Part shown: in pieces, positions 12,772-32,700 of the stretch | How the letters are laid out: each line of letters starts with the position of its first letter | Position numbering within the stretch: the first letter of the stretch is position 1 | Origin: Anopheles merus | Taxonomy: Eukaryota > Arthropoda > Insecta > Diptera > Culicidae | Direction of reading: 5' to 3' | DNA: 64,000 nucleotides | Assembly (NCBI RefSeq): GCF_017562075.2 | Contig: NC_054083.1 | Coordinates: forward strand, 48,455,942-48,519,941 | The notes under the pieces: generated by a model | What the model was told of the DNA's origin: nothing | Databases searched by the model: none | What the model saw: the letters and a program-made list of their open reading frames with translations, nothing else | Program-made: the position numbers and the translations under genes

Positions 12772-12797
12772 TTTTTTTTTTTTTTTTTTTTTTTTTT
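12772..12797. repeat. 26-base T run
   Basis: An uninterrupted T run, read as A on the minus strand. I saw no target duplication or retroposon body beside it to make it a retroposon tail. Confidence 0.95.
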
Positions 12798-14626
12798 GTT
12801 GGACCTCTGACAAGCAGTCCATTGGGAGCCGTTACAACGACGAGCATCCAATAAACCCGAGGTCTACGATGCCACCACTCGAAGGAAATTGGTATGCTCT
12901 TGTACGCCGGCACGCGCGTTATCTGAAATGTAGCATCGGCCAAACGGGGTTTTGGGTGATTGTAGGCGATGGAAGAATTGTTTGATTTATCCAAACGAGC
13001 TGCAGCCCTCGGCCCTCGGACGGTCGATTGGAATGGAGCTTATTTTTGCTCGTAAATTCCATCAGAGAACGACGACGGTTCGCTGCAATTGGAAATTCGA
13101 AGGGCAAGGGCATTTCCAGTGTACCCCGTTGGCCTTGGGTCACAAGACGATCGTTTCGTTTTATTGGCACACCGAAATGAGTCGGGAGAATTGGTGGGGG
13201 TGGATGGTTTAATTGCACAATAAGTTGTGGGATTAGAAAGAAATGAAGACGTAGTCACGGTCATATGCATTGGTGAGTTCGTATAAACATCCAAGAAGAA
13301 TAGTTTTTTTATGAACATTTGTACAAAAACGGGAAGATGCTGGAACCACGATGCAAATGAAAAGCGGATGATTAATCGGATAGACATATGCAAACAATTA
13401 AACACCACCAATTACGAGCAAAACTAACCAGCACAGTAAATAATGAACCTGACAATTAGTTGCCGTCTAAGAGAAACTCAACGATCATTGCAAATTAAAG
13501 CCTTTCGCGGTATTATGATCAGGTACCGGAGAGGGGTGTGAGAAACACCTGCACCAGCATCCGATGATTGCAACAATATCGTTAAAGTAATGAAGAAAAA
13601 TGTTGGAAAATATAAACGCGCTCAGAGAAATCATCCCTCGAGGCGGGATTTGTACGGAGCAAACAGACATAACAGAGACAAAGCAAAAAAAAAAAGACGA
13701 ACGTTCGAAAGAAAACTGTCCCCGGCAATCAACCCCCGCAGTTGGGTTTGTCGAGGTTATGCCCCCGACCGCTCGTGCTCCATTGTGTGTGAAAAATTGT
13801 ACGGATCGTTAGAAAATTCTCACATCTAAATCACACTGCGCCGTTGCACGGCTGCCGTCACTTTCCAGTGCCGCTTTGACACTGGGCCCGAGTGGTAGCG
13901 GGTGTGCCAGGCCATCAACGGGCGGGTACGCGTTCTCCCATCGGGTGGTGTATCGGCCGAGACCGAGCATAACTACGTCAGCGCGCAAGCGATCCCATCA
14001 TGTTCAGCACCTTTTTCGCCGGTGAAAGGGCACCGCTAGACGCGACATGTCGAACCATGGCCCGGGTGAAAATGAAAGCAAACAGCAGCAGCAGCACCAT
14101 CGCAAGAGGGCGAGCGCAAATATTATCAAAGCGAAGCTCCACATATAACACTAGATAATGCGATCACACGCGGCCTCGCCCAGGGTATCAAACCATCCCA
14201 CTCTGTGTGGTGTGTGACTTCGCTTCACTTTTTCACCCCTTCCCCATCAGCTTTTCATCTCGTGCAGGTGCATCGTGTTGCTGCACCAGTCAATGAACTG
14301 CATCATCGCATATATTGCATCGTGCGAAGAAGCGACTCATACGCGCGCTCGTCAGCTAAACTCCAAAACCTGCTGATAATAGTTCCATTTGCAAGACCAA
14401 GCGCCCAAGCGCGTACGAGCGCGTTGCGTTTCAATGCATCGTGCTATTGACTTTCCAGCAAAAAAAGGTGTGCCAAAACTCGTCGTACTCCGCTCGCACT
14501 GTTTGACTGTTTGAAAACGGATCTAATGGAAACGGGCAAGTCGATAACGGGTGAGCCCACCATGCACCATGGAATTGCAATCAGCTGCACACGCGTTCGC
14601 TGTGTGATGTGATCTGATCTTGTTTA

Positions 14627-14634
14627 GCAGCTAG
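14627..14634. repeat. Left 8-bp target site duplication of the hAT element
   Basis: GCAGCTAG lies immediately before the left terminal inverted repeat and is identical to the copy after the right end at 15694. Confidence 0.85.
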
Positions 14635-14733
14635 TAGTGATGGGTAAATACGATTTTTTACCGGAGTCGGATCGATCCGACTCCGGTACACCTCGGAGTC
14701 GGACTTGGAGTTACTCCGGACTGTTTTACCGGC

Positions 14734-14748
14734 GGGGGGGGGGGGGGG
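14734..14748. repeat. 15-base G run inside the hAT element
   Basis: A homopolymer between the left terminal motifs and the left tandem arm. It is prone to length errors in assembly. Confidence 0.9.
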
Positions 14749-14796
14749 TAAAAGTTGCACGAGCAAACCTCCGGACTCATCGACTCCGAGTCCGGA

Positions 14797-15035
14797 TCAG
14801 TCACTCCGGATCACTCCGGATTACTCCGGATCGCTCCGGATTACTCCGGATCGCTCCGGATCACTCCGGATCACACCGGATCACTCCGGATCACTCCGGA
14901 TCACTCCGGATCACTCCGGATCACTCCGGATCACTCCGGATTACTCCGGATCACTCCGGATCACTCCGGATTACTCCGGATCACTCCGGATCACTCCGGA
15001 TCACTCCGGATCAGTCCGTATCACACCGGATCAGT
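14797..15035 (+). repeat. Left arm: 10-bp minisatellite, unit TCACTCCGGA
   Basis: There are about 23 head-to-tail copies, with variants TTACTCCGGA, TCGCTCCGGA, TCACACCGGA and TCAGTCCGTA. The most uniform copies are central and the variants lie toward the ends, as expected when an array grows by internal slippage or unequal exchange. Confidence 0.9.
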
Positions 15036-15246
15036 CTAGAGGACATGTGTAGCCGTGTAACTTTTCTTTGTCTCTTTTGCCTTGTCCTTGCCTTTAAATC
15101 TTGATGAGTGAAGCATGCATACCTTTCGGGTACGTTCGGGGTATAAGCTCTGTCCTTCTCATGTTCATCGTGAAGATAGAATCGTATGCCATCGGCTGTG
15201 CATTCCGGCGTGGACAGGCCCGTGGACGCCGTCTGTTCGCAGACAT

Positions 15247-15620
15247 TCAGACTCATTCGGACTGATCCGAACTGATCCGAAGTGATCCAGAGTGACCCAG
15301 ACTCATTCGGACTGATCCAAACTGATCCGAACTGATCCGGACTCATTTCAACTGATCCGGATTAATCCAGATTGATCCGGAGTGATCTGGAGTAATCCGG
15401 CCTGGTCCGGAGTAATCCGGAGTGATCCGGAGTGATCCGGAGTGATCCGGAGTAATCCGGAGTGATCCGGAGTGATCCGGACTGGTCCGGAGTGATCCGG
15501 AGTAGTCCGGACTGATCCGGAGTAATCCGGACTGATCCGGACTGATTCGGACTGATCCGGAGTGATCCGGACTGATCCAGACTGGTCCGGACTGATCCGG
15601 AGTTGAATCCGGTTGTGATC
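15247..15620 (-). repeat. Right arm: same 10-bp repeat in inverse orientation
   Basis: Tandem GATCCGGAGT units with variants (GATCCGGACT, AATCCGGAGT, GGTCCGGAGT, GATCCGAACT) are the reverse complement of the left-arm unit. The arm is longer and more diverged than the left arm, especially at 15247-15370. Confidence 0.9.
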
Positions 15621-15693
15621 CGGAGTCGGAGTCATATTTTGCGCACCGGAGTCGGAGTTGATCCATGACTCCGCTCCGGATTACCCATCACTA

Positions 15694-15701
15694 GCAGCTA
15701 G
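15694..15701. repeat. Right 8-bp target site duplication of the hAT element
   Basis: GCAGCTAG lies immediately after the right terminal inverted repeat and is an exact match to the left copy. Confidence 0.85.
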
Positions 15702-24119
<8,418 letters not shown>

Positions 24120-25370
24120 ACACACTTCAGTGTTTTCGGAGTCGATCTACAATCGCGGTCGCTTGTCGCTTCGCTGATCGCACCGATCCTCTCGCGGTTG
24201 GTCTTGCAGATCAGGTGGAAAATTGAATCGTTTAGCAGGAAGTTAACATAAAGTAATTTGTGCCTAGTTTAATTGAACAAATGTTTGGATAATATCTTCA
24301 CTAGCTTTGATGAAATCAGTGAACAATTGTAAAAACATTTCCCCTTTTTATTGTGTCACGTGCAGCGTTCATTGCAGCGGCGTGAACAATGCACCAAACG
24401 TAAATTGACCCTTTTCCTTGTTTGTTTACAGCAGACTTTCGTTTCATTCCGCGCGCAATGCAGAAAGAAAGCATCCTTTCCGTGGTATGGAAAGGCGCAG
24501 TGAGTGTCGTGCCGTGTCGTGGAAGCCATCGCTCTAAAGGCTCGAGATAAAGCACCATAAAATCCCGAGCACCGTGTACGAGTGAAGTAATAAAACAAAA
24601 AGTGTGAGAAACGCAATGCCGTCGTCTGTAGCCGAACCGAACAGGCTGACCAAACAGTGAAAGCTCATGCTGTCTCGGAAGGAATTGTAATAAAATTCAG
24701 TGTCGCTTGAAGTTGCCGCGTGCAAGTGCAAGTGGTCGCTGCTCCACCGTGCCCACTACTGTCCACTTGTTTGTTTAATTCAGTGTGATTCGAATCCTTA
24801 GAGCGCTCAACCGGGGAGTTTCAGGCGAAGTGTAAGAAGTGTGGTGCTGCTGTCGTTTTTGGTACTGTAGGTTAATCCGGCTCCTTTGGAAGGACCAGCC
24901 GATGGGCGCGGGAGAACGGAAAGGTGATATTTTGCAGTGCGCGAATTTAATCCGATCCTGCGCGCCGGTCGCGTTGAACCAAAACTAAGCGACACGGGGT
25001 TTGGTGACATGGTGCCTTCGGTTGTAATGATGATGGTGTAGTGGTAGCTGTGTTTGAAGTGAAGTGCTAGAGCATCCTCGGAAGCAGTGGAAAATTGTGG
25101 TGTACGAGTAGAATAAGAGGAAAAGCATTTCCGTCGTGGCCATCGTTCTTGAAGTAGGTTCGCGTAATCAGCTCAGTGGTTCCGTTGGTGGGGTGAAGCC
25201 GCCACCGCCAGCCACTGGCCCATGGTCTTTGATGTGTGTGTGTGTGAGTGTGTGTGTACGGTAAGGTGGTGAAACAGGCGAAAGCAAGTATTTGTCCGGC
25301 AGGATATTATCCTCGGATTTAGGTGACGGCTGAATAGGAAGAGAAACGATCCTTTTTTTGCCGTTGCACC
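24120..25370 (+). promoter_or_regulatory. Likely 5'UTR / promoter-proximal region of the Q-rich protein gene
   Basis: The transcript must begin upstream of the ATG at 25371. Arthropod-type initiator matches (TTCAGTGT or similar) occur at about 24126-24133, 24696-24702 and 24779-24785. None has a correctly spaced TATA box or a perfect +28 DPE; the first has GGTCG one base out of place. Which one is used, or whether another upstream exon exists, cannot be told from sequence. Confidence 0.25.
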
Positions 25371-25379
25371 ATGGCGATG
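25371..25379 (+). CDS. Three-codon first coding exon of the secreted Q-rich protein gene
   Basis: The sequence CACC-ATG-GCG-ATG is followed directly by GTAAGTG, giving a near-ideal start context and a consensus donor. Splicing to 34081 in phase 0 yields MAMKMTTLRLIAIATF, which leaves the signal peptide in frame. The intron between is 8,701 nt. If this exon is not used, translation could begin at the ATG at 34084 and make the same protein less four residues. The upstream sequence from roughly 24.1 kb would then be 5'UTR. Confidence 0.55.
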
Positions 25380-28300
25380 GTAAGTGAACGCTGTCCGAAT
25401 GTTGGCCATAAGTTCTCGTTTATTGCTTTGTTGCCTTTATTGCTTTGTTGGGGTTTTTACGAGTGATTTAAAAGCTTTTCTGTGAAATGCGGGTTATAAG
25501 ATAAGCCTATGTAAACAAATATTTTATATTTCTTGTTGAACACAATGATAACTTTTATTATTAATGAGCAAAAGTAATTCAAACATATGTCGTTCGAACC
25601 ACATTTCTTAGACGATTCTTGTCAAATTCCATTTCAAAGAACTTGTTGCACAAAAACGTAACTTTCCAAACATCAAACATGAAACAGACCGCCCTACCAA
25701 AAAAAAAGAAAAAAAAGAACAAACCTTGAAGGAATAGGACCACATTCATCGTTTTTCTCGATATCAAACTTACATGCCAACGAACATGATAAAAAATAAA
25801 TAAACCAAAAAAAGCCAACACGTGCTCACCGGGCCCGGAGCCTTTTTGTGTTCCGAGAGCAATGCAACTGAAGTGCACTGGAGAAATTCCTTTCCCTTCC
25901 TCGAAAACTCGACAACTACGACCACCACTGCAACCACTACTGACCTGCAATCTTTTGCGCCCTCGAGCCAGCAGCCAGTTTTTATTGCGTCCGTTCCTGC
26001 ATTTCTACGCTGACAGGAAGCCCACGGGAACGCAGGTGACACACACACGTGCGGGTTTAAAAGAAAGCCGGGCACACAAGTGAAGGTATTTCAAGAAGTT
26101 CAAACAACTTCCACATAAACACAGACACACACAAGGAACACACTGTGGGGAGTACAGGGAAGTTGAAAAGCGGCTCCGGTGTCAACTTTGACAACAAGCT
26201 CGGAATTAAAATGTTTGAAGGCAAATGTTTGCCCTTTTGCGTATTGACACACACAGTGGGTAGGAGTGGCTAAAGGGCCCCACTAGCCTTGTTGTTCCTT
26301 TGCCGGCGGGAACGAACTGCCCTTGTTTTTTTTTTTGGGACACTCTTGTACGGGTTTTTGATCGAAATCACGTTCGAACGATTGCCAGCCACCCGACCCG
26401 GACGACTGACCCGGGCCCTTTCCGGGCACTGTTACAACAACTTCACCTGCCACGAGACCGTTGAAATTTCAAAGCCAACATTTTGTTTGCCGAGGGTTTA
26501 TGTTTCGCGGAAAAATATAATGAAATATCGGTTTCCGGCTCACCAAGCGTCACGCGAACTCCACTGTAAACACCAATAAAGGTTTGGTTGGAGATTTTTA
26601 CAACGGGCTGTATGCGTGTGTGTTTGTTTGTTTTCACGCGCTTTTCCGGAAATGGCAAAAGCGGAACGGGATGTAAGGGGAGAGCGAGAGGCTATCCGGG
26701 CAAAGTGGCCGGATGTTTGGACTTTTTGGCAAATAAACCGAATGGAGATGGATTTTGGATGGGTATGCAATGGTGAAATGGGGATGAGTGGCACATAAAT
26801 GCTAACGGCGAAATATGCCAAACATTTCATGCCAATTTGGGAGTTGCAGCAGGTGCAATTATTACCCACCAGCTGCACTCAGGCACATCGTTCATTTGTC
26901 CCACAAAATTGCAATTATTCATCGTTACAGCGCATTGTTTGCATATTTATGCATATATTGCGAGTATGCAGCAAAATGGTAACAAAGCCGCAAAATTTGA
27001 GCGAATTCAACCTCCCCCAACAAGCCATGCACATTATGCGTTCGATTGCGTATGCAATCCATTGGAGAAATTGGAGTGAATAACGACATTTTCGCATTCG
27101 CAGCCATGGCTGACCTTTTTGAGCATTCAATTATCGTGCCCAAAATATGGGTATTGAGGTTATGGGATTATGAAATATTAGGTAAAAATAAGGGCACACA
27201 ACCTGTTGATTGATGCCGAAAGGCACACAAAACAAAGCGAACACTCTCGAACGCTTCTAGTGCATTATCGAGACAAACAGCAAAGCAGGTTGCACTCACG
27301 TAATTCCAGGGATTTGCGTTGATACTGCGACTCCTTACATCACGCACTACGCAAATTGCACAATTGCACTCTAACCGTACGACCTGTCTCCCTCTCTCCC
27401 TCTCTCTTTCTCTATTGCTCACGCTTCGCAAATAATAATACCGATTAACCGCAATGCGAGAGCGAGAAATCAATCAAACCGCCGTTGTTGCAAACCACAG
27501 CAGCACCAGCAGCAGCCATTCATGCCAATTATTCCAACACTCCAATACGACCCCGAATCAAGTGCAAACACGTACCCCTCTGTTTAATGCACACCACCCG
27601 AGCACACGCAATACAATCATTCATCCAACGATGCAGATGATCGCTCCATCGATCGTTCGCTCCGATTCGGTGGCTCTAATGGTATTATCGCATCGTTTGG
27701 GGGGTTGTTGGCGTTGTTTTTCGCTTGAAAGAAGAGATGGGCCAGCTGGTGCCGATATGGGTGGGGGGGGGTTGAAAACAACCTCCGTCACGTGGAGGCG
27801 TACCGCTTCCTGGTGTTGGGGGGGGGGCATGGTGTGGGAAAGTTGACGCAAGAAAGCTCCGCGCGAGCAGAAGGGAAAATCTTACACACCTTTTCTTTGT
27901 CTTTAAGTTAGCGGATTTTGCTACAGCTTGTTCGTTCTGTTGTGCAATCTATTCCGCCTAAATAGAACAATGCTGTCTCAGTGTGGTTTTGTTTTGTTGG
28001 AAATTAAGCTCGCCTTGTGCCGGGAGTAAAATGCTCATTACACTCGGAAAGAAAACGGATTGCTTATTATCGCAAGCACATCACAATTAATAGGGTTTGA
28101 AGCTGGAATGAAAGTGGAGAAAACCCCCCTTTTTGGACCTCCCGCCGGCACTGTACTACGCTAATAGCGGTACACAAGGCGCCCATTTTCCCTTTCAGCA
28201 CCCTTTTGTTTGCAGCTCTTGCATCCTGCACCCCGATGCGCGATCACGACCGATCGATCGATTGCATAAATCAACATGCGACCGAGTGCGGCGCTTGGTG

Positions 28301-29743
28301 CATAAATTGTCATCCCTTCCCCTTTTTGTTTTGCTTGCGTTCTCTGTTGACTTGCCGCTGTAAGATGCTTATAAAGGGGAAGCGCCACGCCACCTCCACC
28401 AGCACGGCGGTGCGGCGAGGGTGGTCCCGGACCTTGTGCGCGTCATCGCGTCATATTCTTCCGTTTTTCTTTCCCCCGATTGCATTAAGGGTTTCTTCAC
28501 GGCTCTTTCCCTTTGGCCCAGTTTTTTCGTTCCCTTCCCATCCCGTGCACCTTCCACCAGGAATGGCAAGCGTTTAGCTATGACAAACAATTTACAGTTC
28601 GCTTCCACTGCTTTCTTCCACGCGGAGGACGCAAACGGGACGGTCGGCACTCATTACGCAAACAAATCATTTGCATTTATTGGTCTCACCCAGTGTACGT
28701 GTGTGTGTGTGTCTGGACGGGCGAGAACGGGTCATGAGCTGGATCATGCAGGCGGGTGTTACATCGAAGGTGACACAACTCTGTATGGCTTTTCTTGGTG
28801 CTGGTGGGACGCAAAAATAGCGTCTTGCGAGGTGACGTTCTGCACACTTCCAATGCAAAGAGAGAAGGAGGCTAATTGACTTTTGGACGACTTTTCTTTG
28901 CTGACGTCGGTGGATGGAAGTTTTATTACACTTTCTGAGTGTTTTGTTTGGTACTTCTCTTTGATGAAATACACCGGAAATGAGGCCATGTTCCCGCTGC
29001 ATAATTTTACCATCAATCCATTGCAATTTCAAAGCTTTTAATTACAAAAATTTACAAATCAACGTCGTTAAATTAATGCTCCCAAAACTGTACTGTAAAA
29101 TTCGATTGTTTAAATGCTTGGCGAATTTCCTTCGCTCGCTAAACGTTTCCCATCATAACGTAACACCCATCCCCCTGGGCTGGGGGTTGCTAAAATGGAT
29201 TTTACGCTTTAAAACAAAAATCGGAAGACGAAATTAGTCAATCTTTTGCTGCAAAAGTAGCATCATTAATCAACCCGTAATAAAATAGCAGTCGCAAACA
29301 TCGGACGAGCCAGCTCTTCTCGATCGCCCTCACCAAACGCGTGCGAAAACGTGCGAACTCCCCCAAAATGCACAAGCTCAAATGAGCGAAAGCTGAAGCT
29401 AAAACACAGCAACAAAGCCTCTGGTCTGGCTGCTTTAAATGAGGAGAAAATCGGTTAGAAACAGTCGAGCCCACACCCAACATGATGTCGCGAAAACAGC
29501 GCAAGCCTCTTTTTCGCGACGAGGGCTGAGAAGGTGGAAGCTGTCACCCAGCACCGCCTTATTAGTCTCCCGTTCTTCAAACCGAGCGGCTCTCGGCAAT
29601 CAGCTGGCAGTGCAAACAGCGAACAGATGATAAATGGTGCTCGGTGTCAAACGATTATATGCGTTCGAGTCCGTCATAAAGTCGCACTGGACTGGGCTTC
29701 GGACTCTTATTTTTAATGCACACCCTCGGTGTCTCTCTCTCTC

Positions 29744-29798
<55 letters not shown>

Positions 29799-32700
29799 CG
29801 TGCTCGTGGAGGTGTTGATGGAGTGATAAATGCGGGTCTGCGCTAATCAGTTAATCAATTACTAACTAGCGCAACCCCCCGGCCGCGGGGAAACGCGCTG
29901 AACCTTTCTGCACTGACAGTGCCGGGAAAAATGGCTCTCGCGTGTCAAAGCATAAGATTTATGCTAAAATGATTGCAAAGTGCGACAAAGTGAAGGCAGG
30001 GCTGGGTGTGTGCGTGTTGTGGAGATGAATGTTATGTTTGCTTGTACGCAGACTAGCGGCTTTCGGTGGGCTTTTGATTGATGGCGAACCGTTTAATCAA
30101 CTGTAATCAGGCTAAGGAGAGATGTTTCCCCGATAAAAGGGCGGCAAATGGGTTTACGCGATTTAAAGTCAATTTCCCTTTGGCAATGGCTGATGAATAC
30201 TTCCGGAATGGATGGAGCATTGGAGCAGAAATCTTCTCATCTCTCCACAAACCTATTCCAGAAAGATAAAGGCAACGATTCAAACTTTTTTGCACTTTGA
30301 TTAAATTACATTTTCTCAATTTCAATTCAAATCGGCTGTTGTTGCTGTTGTTGGGAGTCCTGAATTTATCGCTTACTATTTTATGCTCGTTCCGTGATAC
30401 ATATTCCACCTCCAATGGGCTTCCCGAAACAACGATCCCATGGGCAACTTTAGTCGTGAAACGATTTAGACGACCATCAAAAATGTGACTTCTCCTCCGC
30501 CCTGTCAAAAGTGACATTTCCATCGAAAATCTCATCAACGGAACTCCGGCACGGCACTGGAGATAAAACAACACCGTCTCTGTTCCAAATTCCCGGGCAC
30601 CGATCGTTCCCCGTCCACTACTGGGAATCAAGTTTTTAGATTTAGAACGTTTTTTTTTTTCGTTGGTCGTGCAAAAATCGCTTTTCAAACACACAAACCC
30701 CCCCGAAACAGCTCCGGAAACGAACGATGAACGATTTGAAATTCCAATTTTTGCCATCAAAGTCCACGGGCACACACACTCTTCCTCACCCCGGGGGGTC
30801 TGGCTGCCGCCTGCTTCCGGCCTGGCTGATAATAATGTCCCCAAAGCGTGGAGCTGTGGGGTCACACCCGCTGTGGGGAGAGGTTGGTTTTTGCTAGGGC
30901 TTCCCGCAGAAAGTGAAATCAGCGAATCAGCACTCGCCCGCGCCGCGACGGTGGTCGACAGTCGTCATCAGAGTCGGGCGCGGGCGCGCGTGTGTGTCTA
31001 TATGTCACTTATGTTTTATTCATTTGCGATCAATTCCTGGACTCTGGTGTCTCCTTCTTCTGCCCCGAAAACCGCACAAGACAGCACAGGAAGGCGTGTG
31101 TGATGTGTGGTGGCAGCAGCATAGTTTACATTTCGCGCTGCTCCTGTTGCTGTTGAGATGCTACGAGATGAGAAGCATTTGGCACTGTAAGGGACATCGG
31201 AATTGGAACCAAACAGCGCAGTACGGTTATCGGAATTTGGAACAGCAAGGCGATACTCACCGCGTTTCCGGATTTGGGCAAAATAAAACTTAAATTTTGA
31301 ATCCATCCAGTTTTTGGCAAATTCCTTCCGAACGAGTCTTTGACAGCATTTGTAGGAGGGTGGACGCCTCCGAAGAGAAATGGAGAAGAACTCGAAGGAC
31401 TTTGCATAGTTTGAATTAATTTACCCAAAGTGCATAACGCGCGGGACGTGCCCTAAACAAAGCAAAGCAACACAAAGCGTGACATAAAAATAATTTTTCA
31501 TAAAACAGCACTTTCACTTGCGTCCTCCGACGGTGGAACTGGAAGAGCACGTCGCGACGAAGTTGGTCATTCCTTTTCAAGTTTTGGCACGCTGTTAAGA
31601 GGGAGACCCATTTGGCAGTGGAATTTATTTTATTTATCTGCTTTTATCTTTGCACGATCGTTTGTCTTGATTCCTGTTTTGATTATACTTTCGTGTATGT
31701 GTGTTGTTTTGGGCCTTATTGGAGTCTTGTTTTTTTTTCGACTTAAAAGATACACCAAACCTGTATAAACATAATTAAAAATGCTGTGTTTTTTTGGCAT
31801 CACGAGCGAAAAGTGTGCCATTTTCATTAGCTTAATTTGTGCCTTGTTGAGCGAGTGAGGGCAAAGTTTTGCTTTAATTCTGATAAAAGCAAGTCCCTGG
31901 GAGAGGGTGGATGTTCCGCTTACAGGTTCGTACGCTTCTAATACCGCCACTGATGGGCACGCCTTCTTGCACTTCCTTTTTTGCCCTTTTCCGGGCGCGT
32001 TTTTTGCGGGATAAAAACCGTAAAATAATCCTAACAAACAATTCCACGAATTTCACAGCGAGCGAATGCTTACCCCTTGTCTGCCTTTCTGCCCATCACT
32101 CGGTACGATCTTTGATGTCTCCGGGGAGATAGTACGCAGAGAGAAAGAGCACCCCTAAAAAACAGTCTATTCATCGGTTTTTGACCGAAAATTTAATTCC
32201 CATTCTCTACCGGCTCGAGTCAGCTTTTAATCGCACGGTCAGGCTGACAGCATCCTCCTCCAAGCTGCCCTTTTGATTCCCCCCTCACCCCTCTCAGTTT
32301 GGTGAAAGAATCAACGATGAATGGCGCTGATAGCAGCAGTCAGTACGCACCAACCGATGGACAACCAGCTCCGGGTGGTACTATCGCGCAATGTTTTCCC
32401 CCGTTCCGTCCGGTACCGGTTTGGTGGTCAATGTCGTGATCTTCTGCTCATCCGTTGTAAAATCCACCGGCGGAGAAAGCCTCCCAAAAAAAAGACAACC
32501 AAATACCTGGACGGCGCGAAAAACAAGCGCGTATACCTTTCAATTCCGTACAATGCTGCATACGTGCCCCGGGCAGCGGGATTGTTTCTCATTCCTCTGA
32601 GCGCCTGGGTCGGGAATGGCTCCGCCGCGCACAGGCGCAAAGGGCGGGAAAACAATGGTCAAGAAAGGGGTTGCGTGTGATTTAAAGAGAAAAACTGACC

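Larger units (their letters stand above)
2952..14626. other. 5' flank / intronic sequence upstream of the proximal Pde8 exon
   Basis: This is the promoter side of the proximal first exon and, if the distal exon is real, part of the 56-kb Pde8 intron. It holds the GTT and CA repeats, a palindromic CRE octamer at 5585-5592 and an exon-like segment at about 9060-9259. No other gene is supported; the remaining open frames are short and overlap each other on both strands. Confidence 0.5.
14635..15693. mobile_element. Non-autonomous hAT-type foldback element
   Basis: The element starts TAGTGATGGGTAA and ends TTACCCATCACTA, exact 13-bp terminal inverted repeats. It is flanked on both sides by GCAGCTAG (14627-14634 and 15694-15701), an 8-bp target duplication typical of hAT insertions. 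Inside each end are CGGAGTCGGA-type motifs, then long tandem arrays. The left arm (about 14797-15035) repeats a 10-bp unit TCACTCCGGA. The right arm (about 15247-15620) repeats its reverse complement. A unique spacer of about 210 bp separates them. No transposase is present, so movement would need one supplied in trans. Intact target duplications and TIRs suggest a fairly recent insertion. The 94-155-codon open frames across the arms are repeat artefacts encoding SGSLRITPDH units. Confidence 0.85.

Noticed and set aside
12772..12797. T run as a retroposon tail
   Set aside because: No target duplication or element body beside it; treated as a homopolymer.
14637..15666. Open frames of 94-155 codons encoding SGSLRITPDH-type repeats
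   Set aside because: The 10-bp unit lacks stops in several frames, so these are artefacts of the foldback arms.
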